Positions 16,861 through 27,800 of a DNA stretch of 64,000 bases are shown here, one piece after another; position 1 is the first letter of the stretch, and each line of letters opens with the position of its first letter. The DNA is taken from contig NC_091094.1 of NCBI RefSeq assembly GCF_024713975.1, positions 15,719,001-15,783,000 on the forward strand. The letters are read 5' to 3'. A program made the translations under genes and the position numbers. A model generated the notes under the pieces. That model searched no databases. It worked only from the letters and a program-made list of their open reading frames with translations, and was not told where the DNA came from. The stretch comes from Paralichthys olivaceus. Taxonomy: Eukaryota > Chordata > Actinopteri > Pleuronectiformes > Paralichthyidae.

Positions 16861-18159
16861 TCAGCAGCTCAGGCTGCCTTTCTCTCTGGTGTTTGTAGAG
16901 ACCGGCATGCCGCTCTCATCCACACACCAACACTTTCCACGCTGCTTCCCTCGAGATGACCAGCACTGTACAAACACACAGTGTAGCTAACAGTCAAGCT
17001 GCAAATACAACCACATCTCTGTTAATGGGATTTGTTGAAGATTGAACTCACCTGCTTCTTTCTGAAGAAACCACGCTTGTCACAGTTGGGCATGTAGATG
17101 TCATGGTTTGACTGAAATAAATGTGCATCAAGACCTTGGATGAGTGTTGTAAGCAGTTTTCGACATGGAGGCTGGAAGAAGAGTTAAACAGGAACATTTG
17201 AGTGTGTGACTGATTTCAGCTCAGTGATTTTACTGTTTCACTGATGAAGAGGATATTTACCTCATCTGGATCCACAGTGGGAGCTAGATCTAGGATCAGA
17301 TAAGGACATAAATAATTGCACAGATCACTCATAAATACAACAACATGATGTTCATTTTACTGTGATGTCTGCCTTTTATTTTTTAAATATCTCCTTGTAG
17401 TTAGTAATTATTCAGATTTCTGGTCAACTATTCAACTTAGGTAGTTAATGGCAGAAATAATATTAACACAACTAATTTGTGCGTATAGAATTGTTATACT
17501 GCTTTCACTGAGCCACAAAGACATGTTTCATGTGACTTAATTTTACATTTCACTATGTCTGATGTTTTTATTTAACAGCTTGTGCAGGATTGAGCAGCAG
17601 AAGAAACCCAGTGTGTAAAAATTGGTGTTCAAATTAGTTTTCTTGACCTTTTCAAACTCATTATACTGTCACAGAAAGTTTAGCTCTATATCTATTTGTT
17701 GATTAAATGTGAAATGGGATGAGATGTTAGAAATCCACAGCTGTTTCTCAGCTAAACTGTTACTGTGCTTCATACCTTCCCTCCCATCCCCTTCCAGACA
17801 TGAGGTGCAGTCTGAAACTTACCTGCAGTGTGGATCTTCTCCGTCTGGCTCACGCCGCTGGCATTGCTGCAGACCCCTCTGCCCTCCAGCAGAGCTCGGA
17901 GAGGCCTCGGCTCATCCTGTGGCGGTGCACAGCGCAGCCCATGGGCACAGCTCTGAGTGTAGACTCCACACAGGGCTCCAACAGCCAGAGAGGTGGTGTT
18001 TAAATCCACCAATGGCTGACTCTGTGAGGGCTTTCCTTTGCAGCCAGGACATCCTCTGGAGCGTGTGGTCAGCGGCACTGGGTCTGACAGAGCCAGCTGC
18101 AGGAGGAGCAGCATCAGGATGTTGAAAGAAAGAAGCATCTTACTCTGAAGGTTGTCCAT
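16861..18159 (-). CDS. igfbp6: Insulin-like growth factor-binding protein 6
   Basis: Secreted IGF-binding protein; the family member 6 prefers IGF-II. There are four exons: 18159-17823, 17283-17261, 17171-17052 and 16965-16861 (TGA at 16863-16861), with consistent phases, giving 194 residues. A hydrophobic signal peptide (MLLSFNILMLLLLQLALS) is followed by an N-domain with CGVYTQSCAHGLRC and the LRALLEGRGVC motif typical of IGFBP6. The C-terminal thyroglobulin type-1 domain has PNCDKRGFFRKKQ, CWCVD and six cysteines. The N-domain shows only six cysteines. The linker is very short and partly encoded by a 23-nt exon. Potential N-glycosylation sites are NTT and NAS. A second in-frame ATG eight codons in (MLLSFN) could be the real start. 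The gene is paired head-to-head with spryd3, as in the human neighbourhood. The a/b paralogue was not decided. Confidence 0.93.
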
Positions 18160-18268
18160 TAATGGATAATAACAGTCCAGTCTCTCCGGTTTCCTATCCT
18201 ACTCTGTTCCCTATTTTGCACTACCTTAGTGAAGTTCCACTGACTGAAGTTTGCCTGTGTCTGAAGGG

Positions 18269-18276
18269 TTATATAA
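18269..18276 (-). promoter_or_regulatory. TATA box of igfbp6
   Basis: ttatataa on both strands, about 110 bases upstream of the igfbp6 ATG. This is a suitable position for a TATA box with a short 5' UTR. Confidence 0.6.
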
Positions 18277-18764
18277 TTCCCTCGAGCAAAGACAAAATGA
18301 TAATGAGGCTGACAGACAACACTGGCGGCAGCTTTTAAAGAGCCTTGAGCAGAGGGGGAAAGGTAAGGGAGGGTACGTGATGGAGAATGTTAGCTTTCTC
18401 TCTCTCATTTCCACAGAGCCGAGCACACCCAGTTTCCCTATCTGACACACACACACACACACAGTCTCACTCACGTGTGCTCATACCATTTGTTGTCTGT
18501 CATCCCACAGGATAGTAATGTTTTCTGTGTTGACATAAATCACATGTGATCGCTGTGTTCACTGCTCCATTGCTCTCTCTCTCTCTCTTTTCCTCACTGT
18601 GAAAGACATTTATATCCAGAGGTGACGCTTTAATGGGACAAACTGATTTCTCTGCTCGTGTTTTTCAAAATTGTTCCTGGTCATCAAAAATTAAATTTAT
18701 TATTTTCATCAGAATGTAGTAGAATTTGTCTTATAATCAGTCATTAGTGTTTTAGGTTCAGAAC

Positions 18765-19137
18765 TTAAAGGTCCAGTGTGTAAGATTTAGTTGAAAGGGA
18801 ACTATTGGCAGAAATTTAATGTAGAATAATCCTCATGATGTTTTCACTAGTTCTTTTCATATAAATTGTATGAATTGTAGTTTTCTTTACCCCAGAAAAG
18901 CCCTTTATATTTAAATACTTCATATTAACATCGAGGGGACCCTCTCTATGGAGGCGGCCATGTTTTTTACATTAGTCCAGACTGGACAAACTAAACACCT
19001 TTTGAGTTTTTATGACAACTGAAGCTACCACAGGTTCTTTTTCATGTTTGGAAGTGGGGGGTGAGGTGAGGGGTGTTCAGCTGCAACATGCAACTTCAAC
19101 ACTAGATATCACAGAATTCTACACACTGTACCTTTAA
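18765..19137 (+). mobile_element. MITE family A, copy 3
   Basis: TTAA at 18765-18768 and 19134-19137. The ends are ttaaaggtccagtgtgtaag and ctacacactgtacctttaa. The copy is full length (373 bp) and very close to the copy at 43103 along its length. It lies between igfbp6 and spryd3. Confidence 0.88.
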
Positions 19138-19399
19138 ATCACTAACACAAATTGAATACAAAAGTAAAACAATCAGCATTGGTGGAAGAAGATTTATTCG
19201 TTATTTGAAGTAAGCTACTATATGCAGCCTAATGTTTGTTTTTTAGAATATAGGACAAGATGGTGAATTACCCAAGATTTGAAGGTCTTTTGCACAATTT
19301 AAGTTACCAACTACCACCAGATGTTGGCAGGTGTTAGCGGCCACCAGCAGATGTTAGGGACATAACCTCATTTGTCATCAAATGTTTTGGCCTTTGGAT

Positions 19400-19870
19400 A
19401 TAATATTTATCAATTGAAATCTACACAGAATGTTGGACAAGAGTATCAGGTCTGATTTCAGGGTGGTAGTGGCAATATGTAATGGGACTGTAAGCTGTTG
19501 GCCCATGTCCACCAACATTTCCCAGTCTCTGGCTTGCTCCTCTACTGACCACTCCTGGTCAGTAGAGGAGGCCTTCTCTGTCCTTGTTCCCCCTTGTTGA
19601 CAAATGTTGTCTATTGAACTACGCTCAATGTTTTGGATGGAAAGGCATTGGCAGCAGTTCTCTTTGTTTCAATGGCTGCTTCAAGGCATATGAGTACCTG
19701 GTTGTGTCTCCACATGTACCTACCTTGGGAGAGAATTATTTTATAACCGGTGAGGATGTGCCTGAGGGTAACTGGAGTTGAGCATAGTGGGCAGGATGGG
19801 TCTCCAATCAGCCACTGCTGTAGGTTTAAAGGTGAGGGAAGGCATCATAGATTGCTCTCAGCAGGAAGCT
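19400..19870 (-). pseudogene. Decayed non-LTR retrotransposon ORF2 3' fragment
   Basis: Minus-strand translation of 19860-19630 gives DPSCPLCSTPVTLRHILTG followed by SQGRYMWRHNQVL. This resembles the C-terminal cysteine motif and trailing region of fish non-LTR reverse-transcriptase proteins. Further on, at about 19535-19430, it reads ARDWEMLVDMGQQL. Stops and frame breaks show it is dead. The family was not identified. Confidence 0.6.
19537..19570. repeat. Perfect 15-bp hairpin
   Basis: CTCCTCTACTGACCA at 19537-19551 and its exact reverse complement at 19556-19570, with a 4-nt loop (ctcc). It lies inside the retrotransposon remnant. Confidence 0.9.
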
Positions 19871-21953
19871 AATCCTGCTTATAGTAATAGTGTCCAAAAA
19901 ACTAATAATAATAATGAGGATAATGATGATGATGATTGTCCATAATAAAATAATAATTACTTATTTATATCGCACTTACCAGAGCATCAAAGTGCTTACA
20001 TGAAACAGAACAACAGAGCTTAAAAACAGAACACATTAAGACAATAAAAAGATGTTAAAACAATAAAATGTATGACAAAAACTACTGTAATTTTACAATA
20101 GAGGTAATTCTACTTAGAAAACCGAATTCCATGAAATTTTTAAAGCAAATATTTTACTTTTTAGTGGACTTAAGTTATCTAACAGCTGTCATTACTAGTT
20201 ACTCAGGAGATTGTACATACAAAATCTATAATAGGTCTGTTGAATATGATTACACTAATCATACACTACATAACAGTTTTTATCAAGCAAATGGCTCAAC
20301 AGCAAATCATTTTGCTGCAGCACTTTGCAGTTTATAATGAGCTGACAACATAGTAGTTCTATGAGATTGATTTGATATGTAGTTTAGAACATAAGGTCAG
20401 TTACAATCATATATTAAAAATGTATAAATGAATGTGTTGCCTCATAAAGTACTCAAAACAATACAAGAAACCTAGTTACAGTAACAGGAGTAAACATTAA
20501 GTTTCATCCACCATTTTTGTTCTTGTTTATGATACTAACACTAACCCTTTAAATAGCTACCACTACACGAACTTTGTTGACGGGGTGTTTTTACAAAAGT
20601 CTGTAACTGCGGGGCTGGAGATTCAGAGGAACTGGCCGACAACGCCAGGCTGAAGGTGTGCCACTCAAGGCTGGATGACTAAGACATTAATAGCCACAGG
20701 CAGAAAGGCCCACCCTGTAAATTCCACTGGGTGTGAGCCACAAACACTTTAAAGTAGGAGACAGGATGAAAGAATCTGGCAGCTTGTCTTCTACAGTCAT
20801 TAATTACTAGCCTGCCAGTTCATCTAACATGATGACTATGAGAAAAAAAAGAACATGAAAACAGCCTGATCACTCAGGTTAGACTGGGTATGTGAACATA
20901 AGTGCAAGAAGGATTACATTAAATTGTGGTTATAGTTTGTGACTTCAATAATTATTCCACCTGTCCGGTTCACCCCATGTTTGTTCCTAAGGTCTTAGGA
21001 TATTTTGCCCCAGTCTGATGAGGTACTTGGATTTATCATCAAAGGCAAACATTCCCACTCCTTAATTCAATCAATAAATATTTTCTTATTTACATTTCTA
21101 CATTTCAAATTATACCATATATTATGTATGTCAAAGCTGAAATAGAAAGTCTGTTCATAAACTAGATGGGCAGAACATAAATATTAGGTTGCTATTTTGT
21201 TGTTTGGGCCTTAGGGAATGGGGATAGACATGTTTTTTCACATTTCTGAACTTTAAAAGACAAGAATAATCAAGAAAATAATTGGTAGATTAATCAATAA
21301 TGATAATAACTTAGTTTCCACTCTGAAAATGATTCAGGCTTTTCAGATGTTTAGATTCTTATCATCAGTACCATCAGGGAGGCGTCTGATCTGTGTCTTT
21401 GATCAGCTTAATTCTGCAGCTTGACAACGAGCTCAGACATACAACCAGAGTCACGAAGAAACGTTCCCTAAAAACAAGGAGTCCTGCAGCAGATGATATG
21501 AACCCTGACAGAGTCCAGATCTCAACGTCACACAATCCACAGATTCTATTTAATTCAGGTTTTCTTTATTTCTTTTTCATTGCACTTTCTGGACAGTGCA
21601 TTCAATTCCGTTTATTGTGGGCAGCCAAACCAAAACTGCATCCTAAACCCCAACCATGACCAATTTACACCTTAGCACTAACCTTAACCAAATGAAGTTT
21701 TACCTCATTAAAACCAGTCTTTGTTTTGATTCTTCAGATTCAGATTCAGATCTATTTGTAACTTCCCCAATACTCATTGCAGCATAGCCTACATATGAGC
21801 GAAATGCCATTCTCTACAGATCAGGATGTGATATAAAAAAACAAAGTGTGCAGCATTAAAAACTTAGCTCGTTGTCAACTAAATGTCTGGACATTTAAAG
21901 TGCTGGACCAAACATGATTTGCTGTAACTCTAACAATAGCTCTAACCCCTAAC

Positions 21954-22055
<102 letters not shown>

Positions 22056-22099
22056 CACTGCACAGGTTAAGGACTTCAATATGTACTCATCCTGTGACG

Positions 22100-22382
22100 T
22101 GATTGAATGAGGGATCCGTAGGCGGGACTTCCGGCGGCGCAGGTTGGAGTAGAGTGACAGACTTCACGTCCTTAAAAGTGGAAGATAAAGCGAAGGACGA
22201 CGCGCCGGAGATTTTAACACAGTAAGGACTCAGTGTAAGAGAGAGGGGCTTTAATGGCGAGGCTCTGACCTCAGGTATATTCATGTTTACGTCATGTTCT
22301 TGGCCACAAAGCGCGACAACGTAAAGACGCTGAAAGCAGCAAACCGGCCATGTAGTTCGGCTAATGTGCTGCTGCCTTCAAG
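22100..22382 (+). promoter_or_regulatory. spryd3 promoter and non-coding first exon
   Basis: Locally GC- and CpG-rich block (gcgggacttccggcggcgca at 22122-22141, gacgacgcgccgg near 22196) without a TATA box. Possible donors are CAG|gtatat near 22273 and AAG|gtaggc at 22382/22383. Several short upstream ATGs are closed by stops. The splice to the coding exon at 24856 is inferred. Confidence 0.5.
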
Positions 22383-24534
22383 GTAGGCTCGTAAAATGGT
22401 ACACTGTAGAAGTGAACACGGAACAACAACACTACGAGGCATCAGCTCCATTGTTTGTTTACTGTGTAAAAACTGCTCACCAGCTAGATATATGTTAATT
22501 CAGTTTAAATCACTGATATCTTACAAGAACGAGTCAATGCTTTCCCTTTACTCCTCGTGGTTTAGAAGGAACAGACATTTTCAGGCTCTTTAAAACGAAA
22601 CGTCGATATCCTCCCGCTACAGAGACTGTGTCCTGTAAAGTATTGATCCAGTGTAAACACCCAGTAAAGATGTATTTGTACTTATTACCCAACAGCTGGT
22701 TAAGTACGTTCACTTGAGTACTACAACCGGACAGAGGAAAAAGGAAGTAGATCACATCGGTGGAAGAAGTGCTCAGACACATTACTTTAGTAACAAACAT
22801 GCTGTTGTGTGTTAGCGTCATGTAGTTTAAATTTCAATCTTGTGTTTGTATGAAAATATACTTTTCTATACTCTAAGTACCTCAAATAAAGTACTTATTA
22901 TGTACATATGTGCCTATTATGTAGAATTGCTTATTTGTAAATAACATACTGTATGTCATTATATATATAAAGTTATTAAATTCATGTAGTGGAGTTAAAA
23001 GTACAATATTTGCCTGCTGAAAGTTAAAGCAGCAGTAATGAGGCAGGAAATGATTCAGACTCAAGAAAAACAAAATGTCCTCATAACAAGCAAACTGATC
23101 TTCAATCAAACAACCACGATTGACAGAAAATGATCATTACCTCTTCTGATAATTCACAAATGATTCAGTCAAGTAATTCATTAAAAAGTTGTTCCAATTA
23201 CTTTTTTTGGGGTGAATTTTATTATTGTACTCTAAATACAGAAAATGTAAAGGTAAACAAGTGCTTTTAATTCAGCCTCTTGGTGTAAGAAACTTGAGAC
23301 TGATGTTCACAATTTCCTGACATGTCATGAAGTCATTTATCATTTGGTTAATTGAGAGATTAATAACACTGCTAAAGTAATCAGTCCGTGGCTGACCCCG
23401 GCTGGTAACCAGCAGTGTCGGCTGATGGTCATGTTACATGTAGGCCAGACTCAGGGCAAGGACTCAGGTGTGTTTGGCTGAAAAAGTACAAATATGTGAC
23501 CATATTCTGGGTAACCTCTGATTCTGCAGTTATAAGACAGTAGAGTTTTCCAAACTAGACAACATCAGACCAGTTCTAAGACACCTTAACCAACCTGTTC
23601 ATTCTGAACTTGAGGAAGCTAAAGAATGTTTTAAAGAATGTTTCTGATGTAAAACCTGTAGTTCATTTGAAAAAACATAAAATTGTCTATTTCACAGTTT
23701 TCCCCCATCCAGACCACATTAAAAAACACTCTTTGGATAGTCCAAGTATAGTGGGTTCAGCTAGACCTGGTCTGATGTGGTCTGGATTGAGAAAAATATT
23801 ACTTTGACATTGTGTTGCTGTCACAAATAAGAAAGCGGTTTCACAAACCTGAAGACTGGTTTTAAGTTTGCTAGCTGCTAATTGGAAGCCAACTTCATAT
23901 AATCAACACTAAATGTATAATATCAGTGAAATGTTGTAGGTTTAGACTATTTCAGGTAGACAAAGTCTAAATGCACCACACAGTCTGAGTGTGTTTCCCA
24001 CACACTGACATCAACATAAGATCCAGTCTGAAGCCAGTTTACATTGTGTGGAAAACAACCAAGGGAGGCACCTGACCATCACAGGGCGAACTACAAACAG
24101 GGGACTCACATTCATGCCTCAAGGAGGTGTACAGTCACTGTCCAGGCCTTTGCTTGTCTGTGGAATGTGGGATTAAACGTAAGTGGAAAAACACAAACGT
24201 ACAAAGGAGAAGTGTTTGGCCTGAGGATCAAATCTACGGCCTTCTTGTTGTCACAGGCAACAGTGGTGATGTTGTGGTCAAAGGTGTTTGCCCTCCCTCT
24301 GCTCACAGCTTTAATGACTGCACCAACATTTAATTGTCCTTGAGCTGTTTGTCATGATCTCTGTGCTTGTTGTATGTTTCATCATTGGAAGCATTTCTGA
24401 AGATTAGAAACTGTTTTATTAGACTGCATATTATTGTGCAATGTAACTTAACTGCTGCTTTGGCCTTAAAGTTCAATTATGGTGACTGAACAACCACAAA
24501 AAACCTTTGTTTGAATATTTTAATCAAAGAAATC

Positions 24535-24730
24535 ATCAGGCATGGGGTATCTGCTGGTGCTCGACACGCAGAGGCTGTGGTCCTCCTGCAGCGGACGAGG
24601 GTTTGGTTCTGACCCGGGCCTTTGCTGCTTGTCTTTCCCTCATCCCCTGTTTCATGTCTCCTGTTTTGTTAATGGAGGCAAAATGCCTAGAAAATATCTT
24701 TAAATAATCCTCAAAAAATATATAAATATA
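24535..24730 (+). repeat. tRNA-derived SINE fragment
   Basis: Contains a degenerate B-box segment (gggtttggttctgacccggg) followed by 'cctttgctgcttgtctttcc' and an A-rich tail after 'ggcaaaatgcc'. This arrangement is typical of a common teleost SINE. It lies in spryd3 intron 1. Confidence 0.6.
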
Positions 24731-24857
24731 ATTTAAAGACCAGCCTTCTGTCTCTGGAATAATATTTAATATTATTTTTTTTAATAAGATTATCTTAAGC
24801 AGTAATGCAGCTTGTCTATTTGTTTCCCTGTGTCCTAGATTGTAATGATTTTCAGAC

Positions 24858-27800
24858 ATGGACGACATAAACCTTCACTATCGCTTTCTGAACTGGAGGA
24901 GGCGAATCAGAGAAATCCGTGAGGTGCGAGCAGTGCGATATCGGGAGCGGCTCAAACGGATGCTGAGAGACGGAGACGTACTCAGGTATCAGTGATAAGC
25001 AATGCTAACGTGAGAGTTCAAACTGGATCTAGTCACGTGGTTCATTTCCTGGTTTTATGCTCGATGCCTGCTGAATCGGCATCGCACTTGTATTTGGCAG
25101 AAGTGATTATCATCGTAATATTTTTTTCTGTTGGGATCTAGGTATCATGGGAATTCAGATGAAGTTGGCTGTTTTGTGGCTGCCCGTCCGTTGTCAAGAA
25201 GAAATCGCTATTTTGAAGTAAGTCTTGATACCCTTACTCTGAGCACATGACTGTTAATTTGACACAGAAGTGACAATAAAAAAGAGTCAAGGAGAGGTTA
25301 CAGCTACACAAGTTATTTCCTGATTTGATTTCACATGAAAGTTTCCTGGCGTAGCTGCTAGAGGCTGCATCATGTATTTGGCCCACATGCTGTATCTCAG
25401 ATTGATTCCCTCATCAAACTGTAACTCAAGCCTGTTGTAATCAGCTGGATTTTCCTTTATGTAACGGAGTGAACATGAAATGTTTTTTAGCCATGCCAAA
25501 TGTAAATATGTACGTATATATACATACATACATACACACATACACATATATATATATATATAGTATATATACACACACACACACATGTGGTGTGGTGCAT
25601 TAAAGAAGTAGGATGCCGTCTGTAAGAACAAAAAGGGGTTTCCATACTACTTAACAACTTCATTAGTGCCCTTTCCACACTTTTGTGGATATTTTGCAAA
25701 ATAATCTTTTTACTCTACGTTTGCGTCTCTTTTAAACGCAAAAAGGGTTTTAAATAATTAAAACTGAGATTTTTTTTTGAGCCATTCTAAAATTCCAGTT
25801 TCTGTGTATCACAGTGTACATTTAAAAGGAGCAATGTCCCAGCATACTTAGGACATGCTAACGTTTGCTTTGTGTAATGAGCATACGCTGCTAGGTCTAA
25901 TTACAAGTTTGCAGCTAAATGTTGTATAACTATGCCACATTACCACAGTGACAGGCATCTGTCTGCCCCAATATTAGAGTCACACATGAAATGCAAAGCA
26001 AATATATTATCAAAGTTCACTCCAAGCAAAGCCACACTTTGTGAATGTAATATTCAGCCCCTCGCTTGTGTGATCGAAGGTTATCCGCTCACACATTAGC
26101 ATAAGGGTGACTGTGCCCTTACTCGGGCTTACTTGAGCATTTGTTGATGCATGATAACAGTGGTGCAGGCCAGCTCAGGTTGGCTTGGAAAGGTCATGAA
26201 GTGAAAAGATAAGGCCAAAGGGTTTTGACTTGTGATGTTGTGAACTTGACAAAGTTAAATATGCGAACAAGTAGCTTTTGTTGTGTGATGTTGATGGACA
26301 CCCACTGTCCCACAATTTAATTAATTTTATTTTTTATAAAATGCCAAATCACAACATACGTTATCTCAAGTCACTGTACATCGTAATGTCGAGACCTCTC
26401 AAAATTATAGAGAAAATCAAAGTTTGGACTTTTCATCACTGGTTTTCAAGTAACAGTTTAGAAACCTACCAAAGAATAAACATGTAGTCAAAACAGTCTG
26501 TTGTATGTTTGATACTATTGGCTTTGCTTCAAAGTCATGGTGTGATTGGTCCTTTGAGAGCACATCTCCTCTGTAGAAAGTGATGATACACATTCATTTC
26601 TTGTTCCAAAGATTATTATTTAGTGTTCATTTTATTTCATTACTATACATTATGTAGGACACTTCCTTCATTCAGAGTGAGGTGAAGAGTCTTGGCAGGC
26701 TCTCGCATCTGACCGCTCGCTTTCATCTTCTTACACTGTAATGGAAAAATAAATCATGACACCTCCTGAGAATAGCACACATCAGAGGAACACAGATCTC
26801 TCACTTTGGAAATAGATTTAAGAAATTACTTGGCAGCTCTTTTTACAATGTGTGGTTAGCCTGGGCGTTCAGTAATTACTGATTGTTCAAATCATATATG
26901 GCTAAAATTATGGAATTAATTGTCTCAGTGCCAACATAAAAATGAGCAAATATCTATCTTTAAGATTCAAATAGCCGATTTTTCAGACAATAAGTTTGTT
27001 CTTACAAAAATGAAACGAGGTTAGTTAAAAATCTTGGTAATATTTAAAGCATTGAGAAAGAGAGAGAGAGACTCCAGAGGTGTGTCTCAACTGGACACGA
27101 TTTGATTCTCATCCTCCCCCTGATACCCAAGAACTAAATAAATCTCAGCTTATTACACATCATGTACTGGTTTGTTTATTCCCCTATTCTTGCTAATCCA
27201 GACACTAAAGTGAACAAACGCCTCAGGACAGTGACTGTTCCTCGGATCAGTCATGTTCAAACTTGCCAAACACGCACATCCTATCCCGGTCTGACATGTA
27301 GTGAAACTGCAACCAACACTCTCAACCTTAGTACTGCGTGTGACTCATTTTTTTTGTGGCAGTCGTGTAGGAGTAGGGAGGAAGCGAATTTCGTAAAATG
27401 AGCTTATGAGCTAATACATGATATAAGTGGATACTGATTGTAGATCCGACGGGAGATATTATTGGTCATCTGCATGTTCAACACTGATACAGACAAACAG
27501 GGTCGTCTTCTTCTCACTCCCATGACACCAGTGTTGAGGTCATGGGAAAGATCTTAAAAATTTCCTCTTCTCTGTGCCCTGGATTTGCCAGCAGTGCTCC
27601 GATTGCACTGCGTCCATCTAGGGCTCCCTGGGGATGATGTCATATGTTCAGTATTCAGTTATGATAACAGTGGTGCAGGCCAGCTCAGGTTGGCTTGGAA
27701 AGGCCATGAAGTGAAAAGAGAAGCAGCGCCAACACAAAAGCAAAATACAATTTAATGGCATATAAAAATTTTGGGGTGGAGTCTGATTTTCCCTCCATCA

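Noticed and set aside
17709-18125. 138-codon open frame on the plus strand
   Set aside because: Antisense shadow of igfbp6 exon 1.
20068-20337. 89-codon open frame in the igfbp6-spryd3 spacer
   Set aside because: AT-rich with no recognisable domain or flanking splice logic. Treated as chance.
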